Assembly (NCBI RefSeq): GCF_013359595.1
Contig: NZ_JABFMP010000010.1
Span: forward strand, 106,796 to 170,795
Source of the DNA: Pseudomonas sp. C1C7
Lineage (GTDB): Bacteria; Pseudomonadota; Gammaproteobacteria; Pseudomonadales; Pseudomonadaceae
Direction of reading: 5' to 3'
Length of the DNA: 64,000 nucleotides
A model generated the notes under the pieces. The model was not told where the DNA came from and did not search any database. It saw nothing but the letters and a program-made list of their open reading frames with translations. The position numbers and the translations under genes are program-made. Of this stretch, positions 1 through 7,202 are shown one piece after another (the stretch's first letter is position 1; each line of letters starts with the position of its first letter).

Positions 1-141
1 CAGCAGACCCAGCAACACCGCCGTCCCGCCCACGGTATAGGCAAGGCGATGCTTGATGGATTTGACTTCGCTGCGCACGTTTTCCATGTCTTTGCGCAGG
101 TACTTGAGGTGTGCCTCCAGTTCGGTGACTCGGGGTTCCAT
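1..141 (-). CDS. Hypothetical small membrane protein, C-terminus cut by window edge
   Basis: Only the first 47 residues are in the window. The visible part starts MEPRVTELEAHLKYL, a charged, heptad-like stretch that looks like a short coiled coil, followed near residues 36-47 by a hydrophobic run (TVGGTAVLLGLL) that begins a membrane segment. A GGAGAAG ribosome site lies just before the ATG at 139-141. This layout is common in small inner-membrane proteins of unknown function. I cannot name a family, and the missing end could change the picture. Confidence 0.6.
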   Translation of the reverse strand, partial: MEPRVTELEAHLKYLRKDMENVRSEVKSIKHRLAYTVGGTAVLLGLL

Positions 142-374
142 CTCAACTTCTCCTTGGGTTTTTTATTCTGCGGAAGGCTGAAAAATCCGGACACCAAAGT
201 GTATGAATCCCACCTGATGGTCAATTAAGGCAATTCCTCACCTTTTGTAAGAAAAATCCTGTCTTGCATGGCTTGGGCGTGCGCGAAGGAAAATAATTGG
301 ATTGGCATCGACTTTTCTTACGGGGTCGAGGGTCAACATCTCCCGTATGGCACTCAAACCCGGGGGGATTGCAC

Positions 375-1292
375 ATGAGCGAACGCAAAGCGCTGCTGAT
401 TCTGCATGGCAAGCAGGCGCTCAACGAAGAGGTCCGCGCCGCCGTCGAGAGCAAACGCCAACAGGGTTGGGAGCTGGCGGTGCGGCTGACGTGGGAGGCG
501 GGCGATGCCCAGCGCCTGGTGAGTGAGGCGCTGGCGGCGGGCTATCGGCAGATCATTGCCGGAGGCGGCGACGGTACGCTGCGGGATATCGCCGAAGCCC
601 TGTCCGAACAGTCGAGCCAGGCCAGTCTGGTCCTGATGCCGCTCGGCACCGCCAACGACTTTGCCCGTGCGGCCGGCGTGCCACTGGAACCGGCCCAGGC
701 ACTGAATCTGCTGGACGTTGAGCCCTGTGCGATCGATCTGGGAGAAGTCGGTGGCCAGGTGTTTCTGAACATGGCCACCGGCGGATTCGGCAGCCAGGTC
801 ACCGCCAACACCTCCGAGGATCTGAAAAAGGTTCTGGGCGGCGCGGCCTATTTGTTCACAGGATTGTCGCGCTTCAGCGAACTGCACGCCGCCTATGGCG
901 AATTGCAGGGACCGGATTTCCACTGGAGCGGTGATCTGCTGGCCCTCGGGATCGGCAATGGCCGGCAGGCAGGGGGCGGGCATGTGCTGTGTCCACAGGC
1001 ACTGGCCGACGATGGCTTGCTCGATATCAGCATCCTGCCTGCGCCGCAGGAGCTGGTCGACACTCTGAAGAACCTGCTGGCAGATGGTTTCGGCCTCGAC
1101 AGCCTGTTTGTGCGGGCCCGGTTGCCGTGGGTCGAGATCAAGGTCTCCGAAGGCCTGTACATCAACCTCGATGGCGAGCCGCTGGAAGGGGACAGTCTGC
1201 GTTTTTCGGCGCGACCGGCAGCCCTTCGCGTGCATTTGCCAAAGGATTCGCCGCTATTGAGCGCGACGCAACCTGTCAGTCGTCCAGACTGA
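375..1292 (+). CDS. yegS: YegS-type lipid kinase (diacylglycerol kinase catalytic domain)
   Basis: The 305-residue protein is a DAGK-catalytic-domain lipid kinase, which transfers phosphate from ATP to a lipid such as phosphatidylglycerol or diacylglycerol at the inner face of the membrane. The nucleotide-binding GGGDGT loop is at residues 63-68 and PLGTANDFAR follows at 89-98, both typical of YegS; the length matches E. coli YegS (299 residues). The reading frame is open further upstream, but the ATG at 375 has a G-rich ribosome site and gives the normal N-terminus. The 3' end overlaps by 17 bases with the convergent response regulator gene. The true lipid substrate cannot be read from sequence. 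Confidence 0.9.
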   Translation: MSERKALLILHGKQALNEEVRAAVESKRQQGWELAVRLTWEAGDAQRLVSEALAAGYRQIIAGGGDGTLRDIAEALSEQSSQASLVLMPLGTANDFARAAGVPLEPAQALNLLDVEPCAIDLGEVGGQVFLNMATGGFGSQVTANTSEDLKKVLGGAAYLFTGLSRFSELHAAYGELQGPDFHWSGDLLALGIGNGRQAGGGHVLCPQALADDGLLDISILPAPQELVDTLKNLLADGFGLDSLFVRARLPWVEIKVSEGLYINLDGEPLEGDSLRFSARPAALRVHLPKDSPLLSATQPVSRPD

Positions 1293-1932
1293 TGATCTGC
1301 TCGCGCACGGCGAACAACACCAGGCCCGCCACATCGAAAATCTGCAGGCGTTTCATGATTTGCGAGCGGTGGGTTTCCACGGTCTTGACGCTCAGGCCCA
1401 GGCCGTTGGCGATTTCCCGGGTGGACTTGCCGCGAACGATCAGGCGCAGGATTTCCAGCTGACGGGCCGTCAGGTTGTGAGTATCCGAGGGCTCGGGGGC
1501 GGTCTGGTTCCGGGTCAGGGCCTGGGTGATCACGGTGTGGGCAATGGCCGGACTCAGGTAGCGTTCGTTGTTGCGCAAGGCTTCAAGGGCATGTTCCAGC
1601 TCGGTCGGGGTGGTGTCCTTGAGCAGGTAGCCATGGGCCCCGGATTCCAGAGCCTGCATGATCAGCGCCGGGTCGGTGTGCATCGACAGGATCAGCACCT
1701 TACTGTGGGGACGGATGCGCTTGAGCTGCTGCAACGCCTCAAGGCCACCGGTCTGCTTCATGGAAATATCCAGCAGCACGATATCCGGGGACAGATGTTC
1801 GACCATGGCCAGCAGCTGCGAGCCGTCGTTGGCCTCGCCGATCACGGCATAACCAGGAAGGTCCATCACCAGGGCGCGCACGCCAGCCCTGATCAGCGAG
1901 TGGTCATCCACCAGAAGTAAGTTACAAGTCAA
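1276..1932 (-). CDS. NarL/FixJ-family response regulator
   Basis: The 218-residue protein has an N-terminal receiver domain (VDDH near residue 8, probable phospho-acceptor D55 in VLLDIS) and a C-terminal LuxR-type helix-turn-helix at about residues 154-196. It should bind DNA when phosphorylated by the adjacent histidine kinase. The start is a TTG that overlaps the stop of the kinase gene (TGA/TTG within four bases), so the two are translationally coupled; an ATG is not available at the expected position. The 3' end overlaps yegS on the other strand. The signal and target genes are unknown. Confidence 0.9.
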   Translation of the reverse strand: MTCNLLLVDDHSLIRAGVRALVMDLPGYAVIGEANDGSQLLAMVEHLSPDIVLLDISMKQTGGLEALQQLKRIRPHSKVLILSMHTDPALIMQALESGAHGYLLKDTTPTELEHALEALRNNERYLSPAIAHTVITQALTRNQTAPEPSDTHNLTARQLEILRLIVRGKSTREIANGLGLSVKTVETHRSQIMKRLQIFDVAGLVLFAVREQIISLDD

Positions 1933-2867
1933 TGCATAACCTTATTCGTACTGGCCCGTTCGAGCGCGCGGGGCGCCCAGGGGAACAGAGCTTCGATTTG
2001 AGTGCCTTGGCCCGGCTCGCTGGTGACGCTCAGCGTGCCGCCCAACTGAGTGATCCGCTCCGACATGCCGGCCATGCCGCGCTGTCCCTCGCGACCGGGG
2101 TCGGTGGCGGGGGCGAAACCCTGGCCGTCGTCACGGATCGACAGCGAAAGACCCTGAGGCAAGCGCTGCACGCACACCACCAGATTCTGCGCATTGGCGT
2201 GGCGCAACATGTTGGTGACGGCTTCCTGGGTAATGCGAAACGCCGCCACGGCCATTTCTTCCGGGATTCCGGTCAGGCGCTGGTGGCATTCCAGGCTCCA
2301 GTGCACGGAGGTATTGGCCAGCGTCTTCAGCAGATGCGCCCGCAGGCTGGCTTCCAGGCCCAGGCTGGTCAGCTGCCTCGGATTGAGGATGGCCGACACA
2401 TCCCGGACCTTGGTCAGGGTTTCTTCCAGGGTGTCGCACAGCACGGCGCATTGTCCCTGGAGTTCTTCGGGCATCCGGCGCTTGAGCCAGGCGCTTTGCA
2501 GCTTCGCCGCGGTCAGCAACTGGCCGATGTCGTCATGCAGTTCACGACTGAGCCGGTGCCGTTCGTTCTCTTGAACCTCCAACAAGCGATCGGCCAGTTC
2601 CTGCGGCTGAAACTTGATCGATTTGCGCGACAGCCGATATTGCACCCCGACGCAACTCAAAGCCGCGATGTTGAGAATCATCAGACCCAGGGGCAGCGGA
2701 ATCGAAAGGCAATAGACCAGCAGGCTACCCAGCGTCGAGCAGGCGCACAGCGAAAGCGTGAACCGACGCGCGTTTTCTCGAGAGGGTGGCCAGGTGGCGA
2801 GTGACTTGAGGCTGGCGTACATAACGGAATGGAGCCAATGAAGATGCGCTGCGGGCAGCCCGGTCAT
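1929..2867 (-). CDS. NarX/DegS-type sensor histidine kinase (HisKA_3)
   Basis: The protein has 312 residues. Two hydrophobic segments (about residues 37-58 and 60-76) form a membrane hairpin with almost no periplasmic loop, so a signal is probably sensed in the membrane or by a partner. A HisKA_3 box follows with the phospho-acceptor H111 in LSRELHDDIG, and a HATPase_c domain with DDGQGF and GMAGM motifs ends the protein. It is the first gene of a two-gene unit with the NarL-type regulator. The ATG at 2867 has a GAGG site upstream; an internal ATG at 2822 has none. Confidence 0.88.
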   Translation of the reverse strand: MTGLPAAHLHWLHSVMYASLKSLATWPPSRENARRFTLSLCACSTLGSLLVYCLSIPLPLGLMILNIAALSCVGVQYRLSRKSIKFQPQELADRLLEVQENERHRLSRELHDDIGQLLTAAKLQSAWLKRRMPEELQGQCAVLCDTLEETLTKVRDVSAILNPRQLTSLGLEASLRAHLLKTLANTSVHWSLECHQRLTGIPEEMAVAAFRITQEAVTNMLRHANAQNLVVCVQRLPQGLSLSIRDDGQGFAPATDPGREGQRGMAGMSERITQLGGTLSVTSEPGQGTQIEALFPWAPRALERASTNKVMH

Positions 2868-3317
2868 GCTCTGACGGGCCTCTGTTTGTCATGTTGTACA
2901 ACAACGTCAATGGCACATGATTTTTGTACAGGAAAACCGGCCGGAAACTTGTTCGGGCCAGTAAAAAATCATCTTGCCATTATTTGACGTCAACTAATGG
3001 GCGGCATAGTACCACTTAAGATACCGTTGGTCGCGCACGGGTTATATGTCCGGGAAGTCAGGAACATGGCATTGGGAAAGTGGAATCTCACCAGGAAAGT
3101 GGGGGTATCGTCACCATTTAGCTTCGATTTACCACAGAACCCGTTGTTTCAGTTCCGGCTGAGCCCCTGTTCTGGACAGGCATTTAGTTGCCTGAAGGAA
3201 GAGTTGTTACTTGCATGGGTCGCAATTGGATAAGCGATATTCAAATACGACAAGGGTTAAATCAAATAACCGTCAACTAACAGCAATAATTGTGAATTAC
3301 GACACGGTTCCAGCGTC
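2868..3317. other. Intergenic region, no convincing gene
   Basis: These 450 bases lie upstream of the histidine kinase and downstream of the HPt-like gene. The sequence is AT-richer than its surroundings around 2930-3000 and 3230-3300. A perfect 12-base palindrome, TGTTGTACAACA, is at 2892-2903, where an operator for the kinase operon could be. A 78-codon frame at 2997-3233 has no clear ribosome site and no recognisable motif, so I do not call it. No clear terminator or RNA gene was seen. Confidence 0.5.
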
Positions 3318-3788
3318 TCAGGCCTGACGCTCCATGTAGGGCGCAACGGTGAAAGGCTTGGAATTGACCGGTAGTTGAAACGGGCGATGACCCACCTGGA
3401 TGGCAAAGGCTTCGATCAGGGTCGTCTGCTCGGTTTCATCGAGACACAACTGGCCGGTGTTCTGGTCGATCAGCTCGAGCTGCCAGGCGATTAGCGTCAG
3501 GCAGTCCTTGAGGGCGCCCAAGGCCTCGTCGTGCAGGTCCATATGGCTCTGGGCATGGTTGAGCAGGCCGTGGATGTGCAGGGAAAACTCAGACACGGCA
3601 GCCAGTGCCAGGGCGTCCGCCTTGCTGGCCAGTTTGAGCAGCGTACTGAGCAGGCAATCGATTGCGTCCCTGTCATTACTGATCAATTGCAGGTGGCTCA
3701 GGCATTCCTCCGTCTTGGCCAGAAGCGATTCGGCTTCGACCAGAAACTCCGGGACCCGCTTTGCCCACTCTTTACGATTGTCCGGCAT
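3318..3788 (-). CDS. HPt-like helical protein, apparently without the phospho-histidine
   Basis: The 156-residue product is predicted to be entirely helical. A hand comparison with CheA-type HPt domains lines up its middle (IDCLLSTLLKLASKADAL, then EFSLHIHGLL) with the HPt helices, but the conserved xHxxKG phospho-acceptor position seems to be occupied by leucine. The start is the ATG at 3788, which has GGAGA six bases upstream; a GTG at 3800 is also in frame. It stands next to and divergent from cheV, which favours a signalling role, but I cannot prove the family. It could equally be an unrelated four-helix protein. Confidence 0.6.
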   Translation of the reverse strand: MPDNRKEWAKRVPEFLVEAESLLAKTEECLSHLQLISNDRDAIDCLLSTLLKLASKADALALAAVSEFSLHIHGLLNHAQSHMDLHDEALGALKDCLTLIAWQLELIDQNTGQLCLDETEQTTLIEAFAIQVGHRPFQLPVNSKPFTVAPYMERQA

Positions 3789-4256
3789 GCTTATCTCCAC
3801 AACGTCATGACTAGTGAGGGGATGTCGTGTGTGTCGACGAGAACGTTGGTCGTTCCGACGTCTGCGTTTCGTCGTGCAATCGCGTTCCGCCAGGCAGAGG
3901 TACCGGCTGCGGAACTAGTTATGAGGGTATAGGGCTGAGGGCCCGCGATCGCACACAAAAGCCTGACTCCATTCATGCAATGAGAATGGCGTCACATTAA
4001 TGGCTATTGGATATTGCGAATATCAGGTTGCACCTGATTGTTGCTCAGGGAATCCCTTACGCGACGGAACCTATTGAATTATCAATGGTCGCGCGCTCAG
4101 AAAATGTAGCAGATAAATTCACATCGTCAGTAAAGCATGATGTTAATGTGACATCAATGTTGGAGTGCGGCATTTTGTACGGGGTCAAGGTCTTTCACAT
4201 CCAGCCGATAACCTCCTATTCGTGAATTACATCGGTACAACGCCCAGGAGTCAGTA
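3789..4256. other. Intergenic region between HPt-like gene and cheV
   Basis: This 468-base divergent spacer is AT-rich from about 3960 to 4180. Its only clear element is the sigma-28 promoter of cheV at 4185-4211. A 72-codon frame at 4007-4225 overlaps that promoter and lacks a ribosome site, so it is not called. Confidence 0.5.
4185..4211 (+). promoter_or_regulatory. Sigma-28 (FliA) promoter of cheV
   Basis: TCAAG at 4185-4189, a 14-base spacer, and GCCGATAA at 4204-4211 match the flagellar/chemotaxis sigma factor pattern, with a perfect -10 element. The cheV ATG is 45 bases downstream. This places cheV in the late flagellar/chemotaxis regulon. Confidence 0.8.
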
Positions 4257-5192
4257 ATGGCCGGCATTCTTGATACGGTAGACCAACGTACGCAACTGGT
4301 GGGTGAGAATCGCCTGGAAATTCTCATGTTCCGCCTGGCCGGACGGCAATTGTTCGCAATCAACGTGTTCAAAGTGCAGGAAGTCCTGCAGCTGCCGAAG
4401 CTGACCCTGATGCCTCAGCGTCACCCGTTCGTTTGCGGGGTGGTCAACCTGCGCGGCCAGACCCTGCCGGTGATCGATCTGTCCCAGGCCATCGGCATGC
4501 GTCCGCTGGTTCCGGGGCCGAACAGCACTATTATCGTTACCGAGTACAACCGTTCCGTGCAGGCGTTCCTGGTCGGTGGCGTGGATCGCATCGTCAACAT
4601 GAACTGGGAAGCGATCATGCCGCCGCCGGGCAGCGCCGGTCGCCAGCATTACCTGACGGCCATCAGCAAGGTCGATGATCAGTTGGTGGAAATCATCGAC
4701 GTGGAGAAGGTCCTGGCGGAGATCGTGCCTTACAACGCCAAGGTATCCCGGGAGAAACTGGCCGACCCGGTGCTCGAGCGTGCCCGTGGTCGTGAGGTGC
4801 TGCTGGTGGATGACTCCAACGTGGCCTTGGCGCAGTTGCGAGATACCCTGGGGCAGTTGGGGGTGAAGATGCATATTGCCAGTGACGGCCTGAAGGCGTT
4901 GAACATGCTCAAGGCGTGGGCGGACAGTGGTGTCGATATGACCGAGAAGCTGTTGATGGTCTTTACCGATGCGGAGATGCCGGAGATGGATGGTTATCGG
5001 CTGACGACGGAAATCCGCAATGATCCGCGTTTGCGTGGTTTGTATGTGGTGTTGCATACGTCGTTGTCGGGCAGTTTCAACGATTCGATGGTCAAGAAGG
5101 TGGGGTGCGATAACTTTCTTTCCAAGTTTCAGCCGGACAAGTTGGTGGATGTGGTGCGCCAGCGTCTGGTGCTCGACGAAGTTCCGGCGTAA
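4257..5192 (+). CDS. cheV: CheV chemotaxis coupling protein
   Basis: The 311-residue protein joins a CheW-like domain (about residues 20-160, with GVVNLRG near 61) to a receiver domain (about 178-305) with LLVDDS at 182-187 and probable phospho-acceptor D238 in FTDAEMPEMDG. CheV proteins couple chemoreceptors to CheA and may act as a phosphate sink during adaptation. An AGGAG ribosome site precedes the ATG, and a sigma-28 promoter lies 45 bases upstream. It is a single gene away from the main che operons, as is usual for pseudomonads, which often have several CheV paralogues. Confidence 0.95.
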   Translation: MAGILDTVDQRTQLVGENRLEILMFRLAGRQLFAINVFKVQEVLQLPKLTLMPQRHPFVCGVVNLRGQTLPVIDLSQAIGMRPLVPGPNSTIIVTEYNRSVQAFLVGGVDRIVNMNWEAIMPPPGSAGRQHYLTAISKVDDQLVEIIDVEKVLAEIVPYNAKVSREKLADPVLERARGREVLLVDDSNVALAQLRDTLGQLGVKMHIASDGLKALNMLKAWADSGVDMTEKLLMVFTDAEMPEMDGYRLTTEIRNDPRLRGLYVVLHTSLSGSFNDSMVKKVGCDNFLSKFQPDKLVDVVRQRLVLDEVPA

Positions 5193-5196
5193 ACCC

Positions 5197-5276
5197 TGTG
5201 GGAGCGGGCTTGCTCGCGAGCTTTTGATCTTGCTTCTAAAAAATCAAAAGATCGCAGCCTCGTTTCACTCGACAGC
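5197..5276. repeat. Mosaic REP-like repeat
   Basis: The segment contains half of the GAGCGGGCTTGCTCGCGAG family joined to part of the GATCGCAGCC family, with an internal CTTTTGATC...ATCAAAAG stem. It looks like the remains of two REP elements fused together and lies just after cheV. Confidence 0.6.
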
Positions 5277-5365
5277 TCCTACGAAGAGCGCAGGTGAGAT
5301 TTCAACCTTTGATTCAACGCTGAAGCTCGTATAGGGTGGCTTTTTTGTTTTTCAGGGAGCTGGCC

Positions 5366-6172
5366 ATGCTGCGTCTGAGCGCGCTTTATCGTTATCCGTT
5401 GAAATCCGGCAAGGGTGAGACTTTGCAGCAGGTCGGTCTCGACAAGCTGGGGCTGGACGGTGATCGACGCTGGATGCTGGTGGACGAGGCCAGTGGGCGG
5501 TTTCTGACTCAGCGGGCGGTGGCGCAGATGAGTCAGTTGTCGGCGTTGTGGAATGCCGAGGGTGGGCTGAGCCTCGAGGCGCCCGGTCAAGCCATGATCA
5601 ACGTCGCCTTGCCTGCCAGCGATGCCGAACTGCGCGGCGTGACCATTTGGCGCGACACGTTGCGGGTGCCGGATGCCGGCGATGCCGCGGCAGCCTGGGT
5701 CAGCGAGTTTATCGGCAAGCCGACACGCCTGGTGCAGATCCCGCTCGAGCGCGCCCGTACTACCGAGGCGGGTTATGGCAAGGATGACGATCAGGTGGCG
5801 TTCGCCGACGGTTTTCCGTTGTTGCTGATCGGCCAGGCCTCGCTTGAGGATCTGTCGCGGAAGGTCGGTCGCCCCATGGAAATGCTGCGGTTCCGGCCGA
5901 ATCTGGTGATCGAGGGCAGCGAAGCCTTTGCCGAGGACGGCTGGAAGCGCATTCGCATCGGCGAGGTCGAGTTCCGGGTGGTCAAGTCGTGCTCGCGCTG
6001 CATCCTCACCACCATCGACCCGCAGACCGGTGAACGCAGTGCCGATCGCGAACCTTTTGCGACCTTGCAGCAATACCGTGCCAACGCCAATGGCGCGATG
6101 TTCGGGCAGAATCTGGTCAACGATGGCAACGGCCGCCTCGAAGTCGGCATGCCGGTCACCGTTCTGGAATAA
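5366..6172 (+). CDS. MOSC-domain molybdenum-cofactor protein (YcbX-like, without ferredoxin domain)
   Basis: The 268-residue product has an N-terminal MOSC_N beta-barrel (LSALYRYPLKSGKG near residue 5) and a C-terminal MOSC domain with the conserved cysteines in KSCSRCILTTIDP. MOSC proteins use molybdenum cofactor bound through a cysteine; the YcbX group reduces N-hydroxylated compounds. E. coli YcbX has an extra ferredoxin domain that is absent here, so electrons must come from a separate partner. The ATG at 5366 has AGGGAG six bases upstream and is preferred to an in-frame start at 5336. A bidirectional terminator follows the stop. Confidence 0.88.
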   Translation: MLRLSALYRYPLKSGKGETLQQVGLDKLGLDGDRRWMLVDEASGRFLTQRAVAQMSQLSALWNAEGGLSLEAPGQAMINVALPASDAELRGVTIWRDTLRVPDAGDAAAAWVSEFIGKPTRLVQIPLERARTTEAGYGKDDDQVAFADGFPLLLIGQASLEDLSRKVGRPMEMLRFRPNLVIEGSEAFAEDGWKRIRIGEVEFRVVKSCSRCILTTIDPQTGERSADREPFATLQQYRANANGAMFGQNLVNDGNGRLEVGMPVTVLE

Positions 6173-6185
6173 ACGCCCGTTAAAC

Positions 6186-6222
6186 AAAAATGCCCGTGTC
6201 CTTGGACACGGGCATTTTTTTG
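6186..6222. terminator. Bidirectional rho-independent terminator
   Basis: A perfect 10-base stem, TGCCCGTGTC / GACACGGGCA, with a CTTG loop is flanked by A5 on the left and T8 on the right. It can end both the MOSC gene and the convergent ppnP gene. Confidence 0.92.
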
Positions 6223-6241
6223 CGCTGTGAAACCCGAGGGT

Positions 6242-6526
6242 TTAGCCGCGGTATTCGCACAGGTAAGCGGTGTCGACGGCAACCTTCAGCTGGAACTTGC
6301 TGTTGGCTGGCACGTTGAACTGGCTGCCGGCGGCGAAGGTCTGCCAGTCGCTGCTGTCCGGCAGTTTGACGGTCAGGGCGCCGGACACCACGTGCATGAT
6401 TTCACGCTGGCTGGTGCCGAATTCATATTCGCCCGGAGCCATGACGCCGATGGTCGCCGGACCTTCAGCGGTGCCAAAGGCGATCGACTTGACGGTGCCG
6501 TCGAAGTACTCGTTGACTTTAAACAT
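6242..6526 (-). CDS. ppnP: Pyrimidine/purine nucleoside phosphorylase PpnP
   Basis: This 94-residue single-domain cupin corresponds to the YaiE/DUF1255 family. PpnP cleaves nucleosides with phosphate to give free base and ribose-1-phosphate. The sequence begins [17 protein letters not shown], contains the family stretch [12 protein letters not shown] and [13 protein letters not shown], and matches the usual length. The ATG at 6526 has a GAGGAA site; the frame is open upstream but those residues are not family-like. It is monocistronic and shares a terminator with the MOSC gene. Confidence 0.93.
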   Translation of the reverse strand: MFKVNEYFDGTVKSIAFGTAEGPATIGVMAPGEYEFGTSQREIMHVVSGALTVKLPDSSDWQTFAAGSQFNVPANSKFQLKVAVDTAYLCEYRG

Positions 6527-6587
6527 GGGCGATTCCTCGAAAAGGGCTAAAAAGGGCCGGCCAGTATGCACAAGGGGGCCGGTGCCG

Positions 6588-7139
6588 TCACCTCTCCAGA
6601 GGGGGGAGAATCTGCGGCAGCAGACGAGCCGTATTGCGTGCGTCCTCCAGCGCCCGGTGCTGCTGCCCGGTAAATTGCAGGCCGGCCAGTTGCAGCGCGC
6701 TGTTGAGCCCCAGTGGCCGTTCCAGGCGCCGGGCCTTGGCGAAGCGCTGCTTGAGGTTGATGTGCGGCGTGCGGCTCAGCTGACTGTCGAGTTGCAGGCG
6801 CTGCCACTCCTGAATCAGCTGCTTGCGATCGTAATCACCCCAGCTGACCCAGCCCTCCAGCGGTGACGGATGCTGCCCCAGCCATTGCTCGAACGACGGC
6901 CAGATTTCGCTCAGGGTCTGCGCCGAGTCGACATCGGCCTGGCTGATGTGGGTCAGCTCCCGGCAAAAAGGGGTCAGAAGCGGCCGCCGCAAGGGCCGCA
7001 CGAAGCGCTGGAAGTGGTCGACTTCGCGCCCTTTGCGGTCCACCAGCGTGGCGCCGATTTCAATGATTTCCATTTCCGTGACAGGCCAGCCACCGTCATC
7101 GGTGGTGGCTTCCAGATCAATGACCAGCCAGTGAGGCAT
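6588..7139 (-). CDS. DEDDh-family 3'-5' exonuclease (ExoX/Eri1-like)
   Basis: The 183-residue protein has the exonuclease I motif [11 protein letters not shown] near the N-terminus, the central D in [10 protein letters not shown] and the late H...D pair in [11 protein letters not shown], i.e. the DEDDh catalytic set for two-metal hydrolysis of DNA or RNA from the 3' end. The layout resembles KapD/Eri1-like enzymes more than DnaQ. The ATG at 7139 gives the normal N-terminus; the frame extends to a TTG at 7187. It lies 63 bases past the end of atuF and could be read through from the atu operon, but nothing links it to terpene use. Confidence 0.85.
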   Translation of the reverse strand: MPHWLVIDLEATTDDGGWPVTEMEIIEIGATLVDRKGREVDHFQRFVRPLRRPLLTPFCRELTHISQADVDSAQTLSEIWPSFEQWLGQHPSPLEGWVSWGDYDRKQLIQEWQRLQLDSQLSRTPHINLKQRFAKARRLERPLGLNSALQLAGLQFTGQQHRALEDARNTARLLPQILPPLER

Positions 7140-7202
7140 TGCAGGGTTTCCCGGTATCCGCGTCTTGATGGGTTTGAGCGTAGCCAAACCCTGCGGTTCC
7201 GC

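Noticed and set aside
2997..3233. 78-codon open frame between the histidine kinase and HPt-like genes
   Set aside because: It has no ribosome site, no recognisable motif, and unusual composition; likely chance.
4007..4225. 72-codon open frame before cheV
   Set aside because: It overlaps the sigma-28 promoter, lacks a ribosome site and has no motif.
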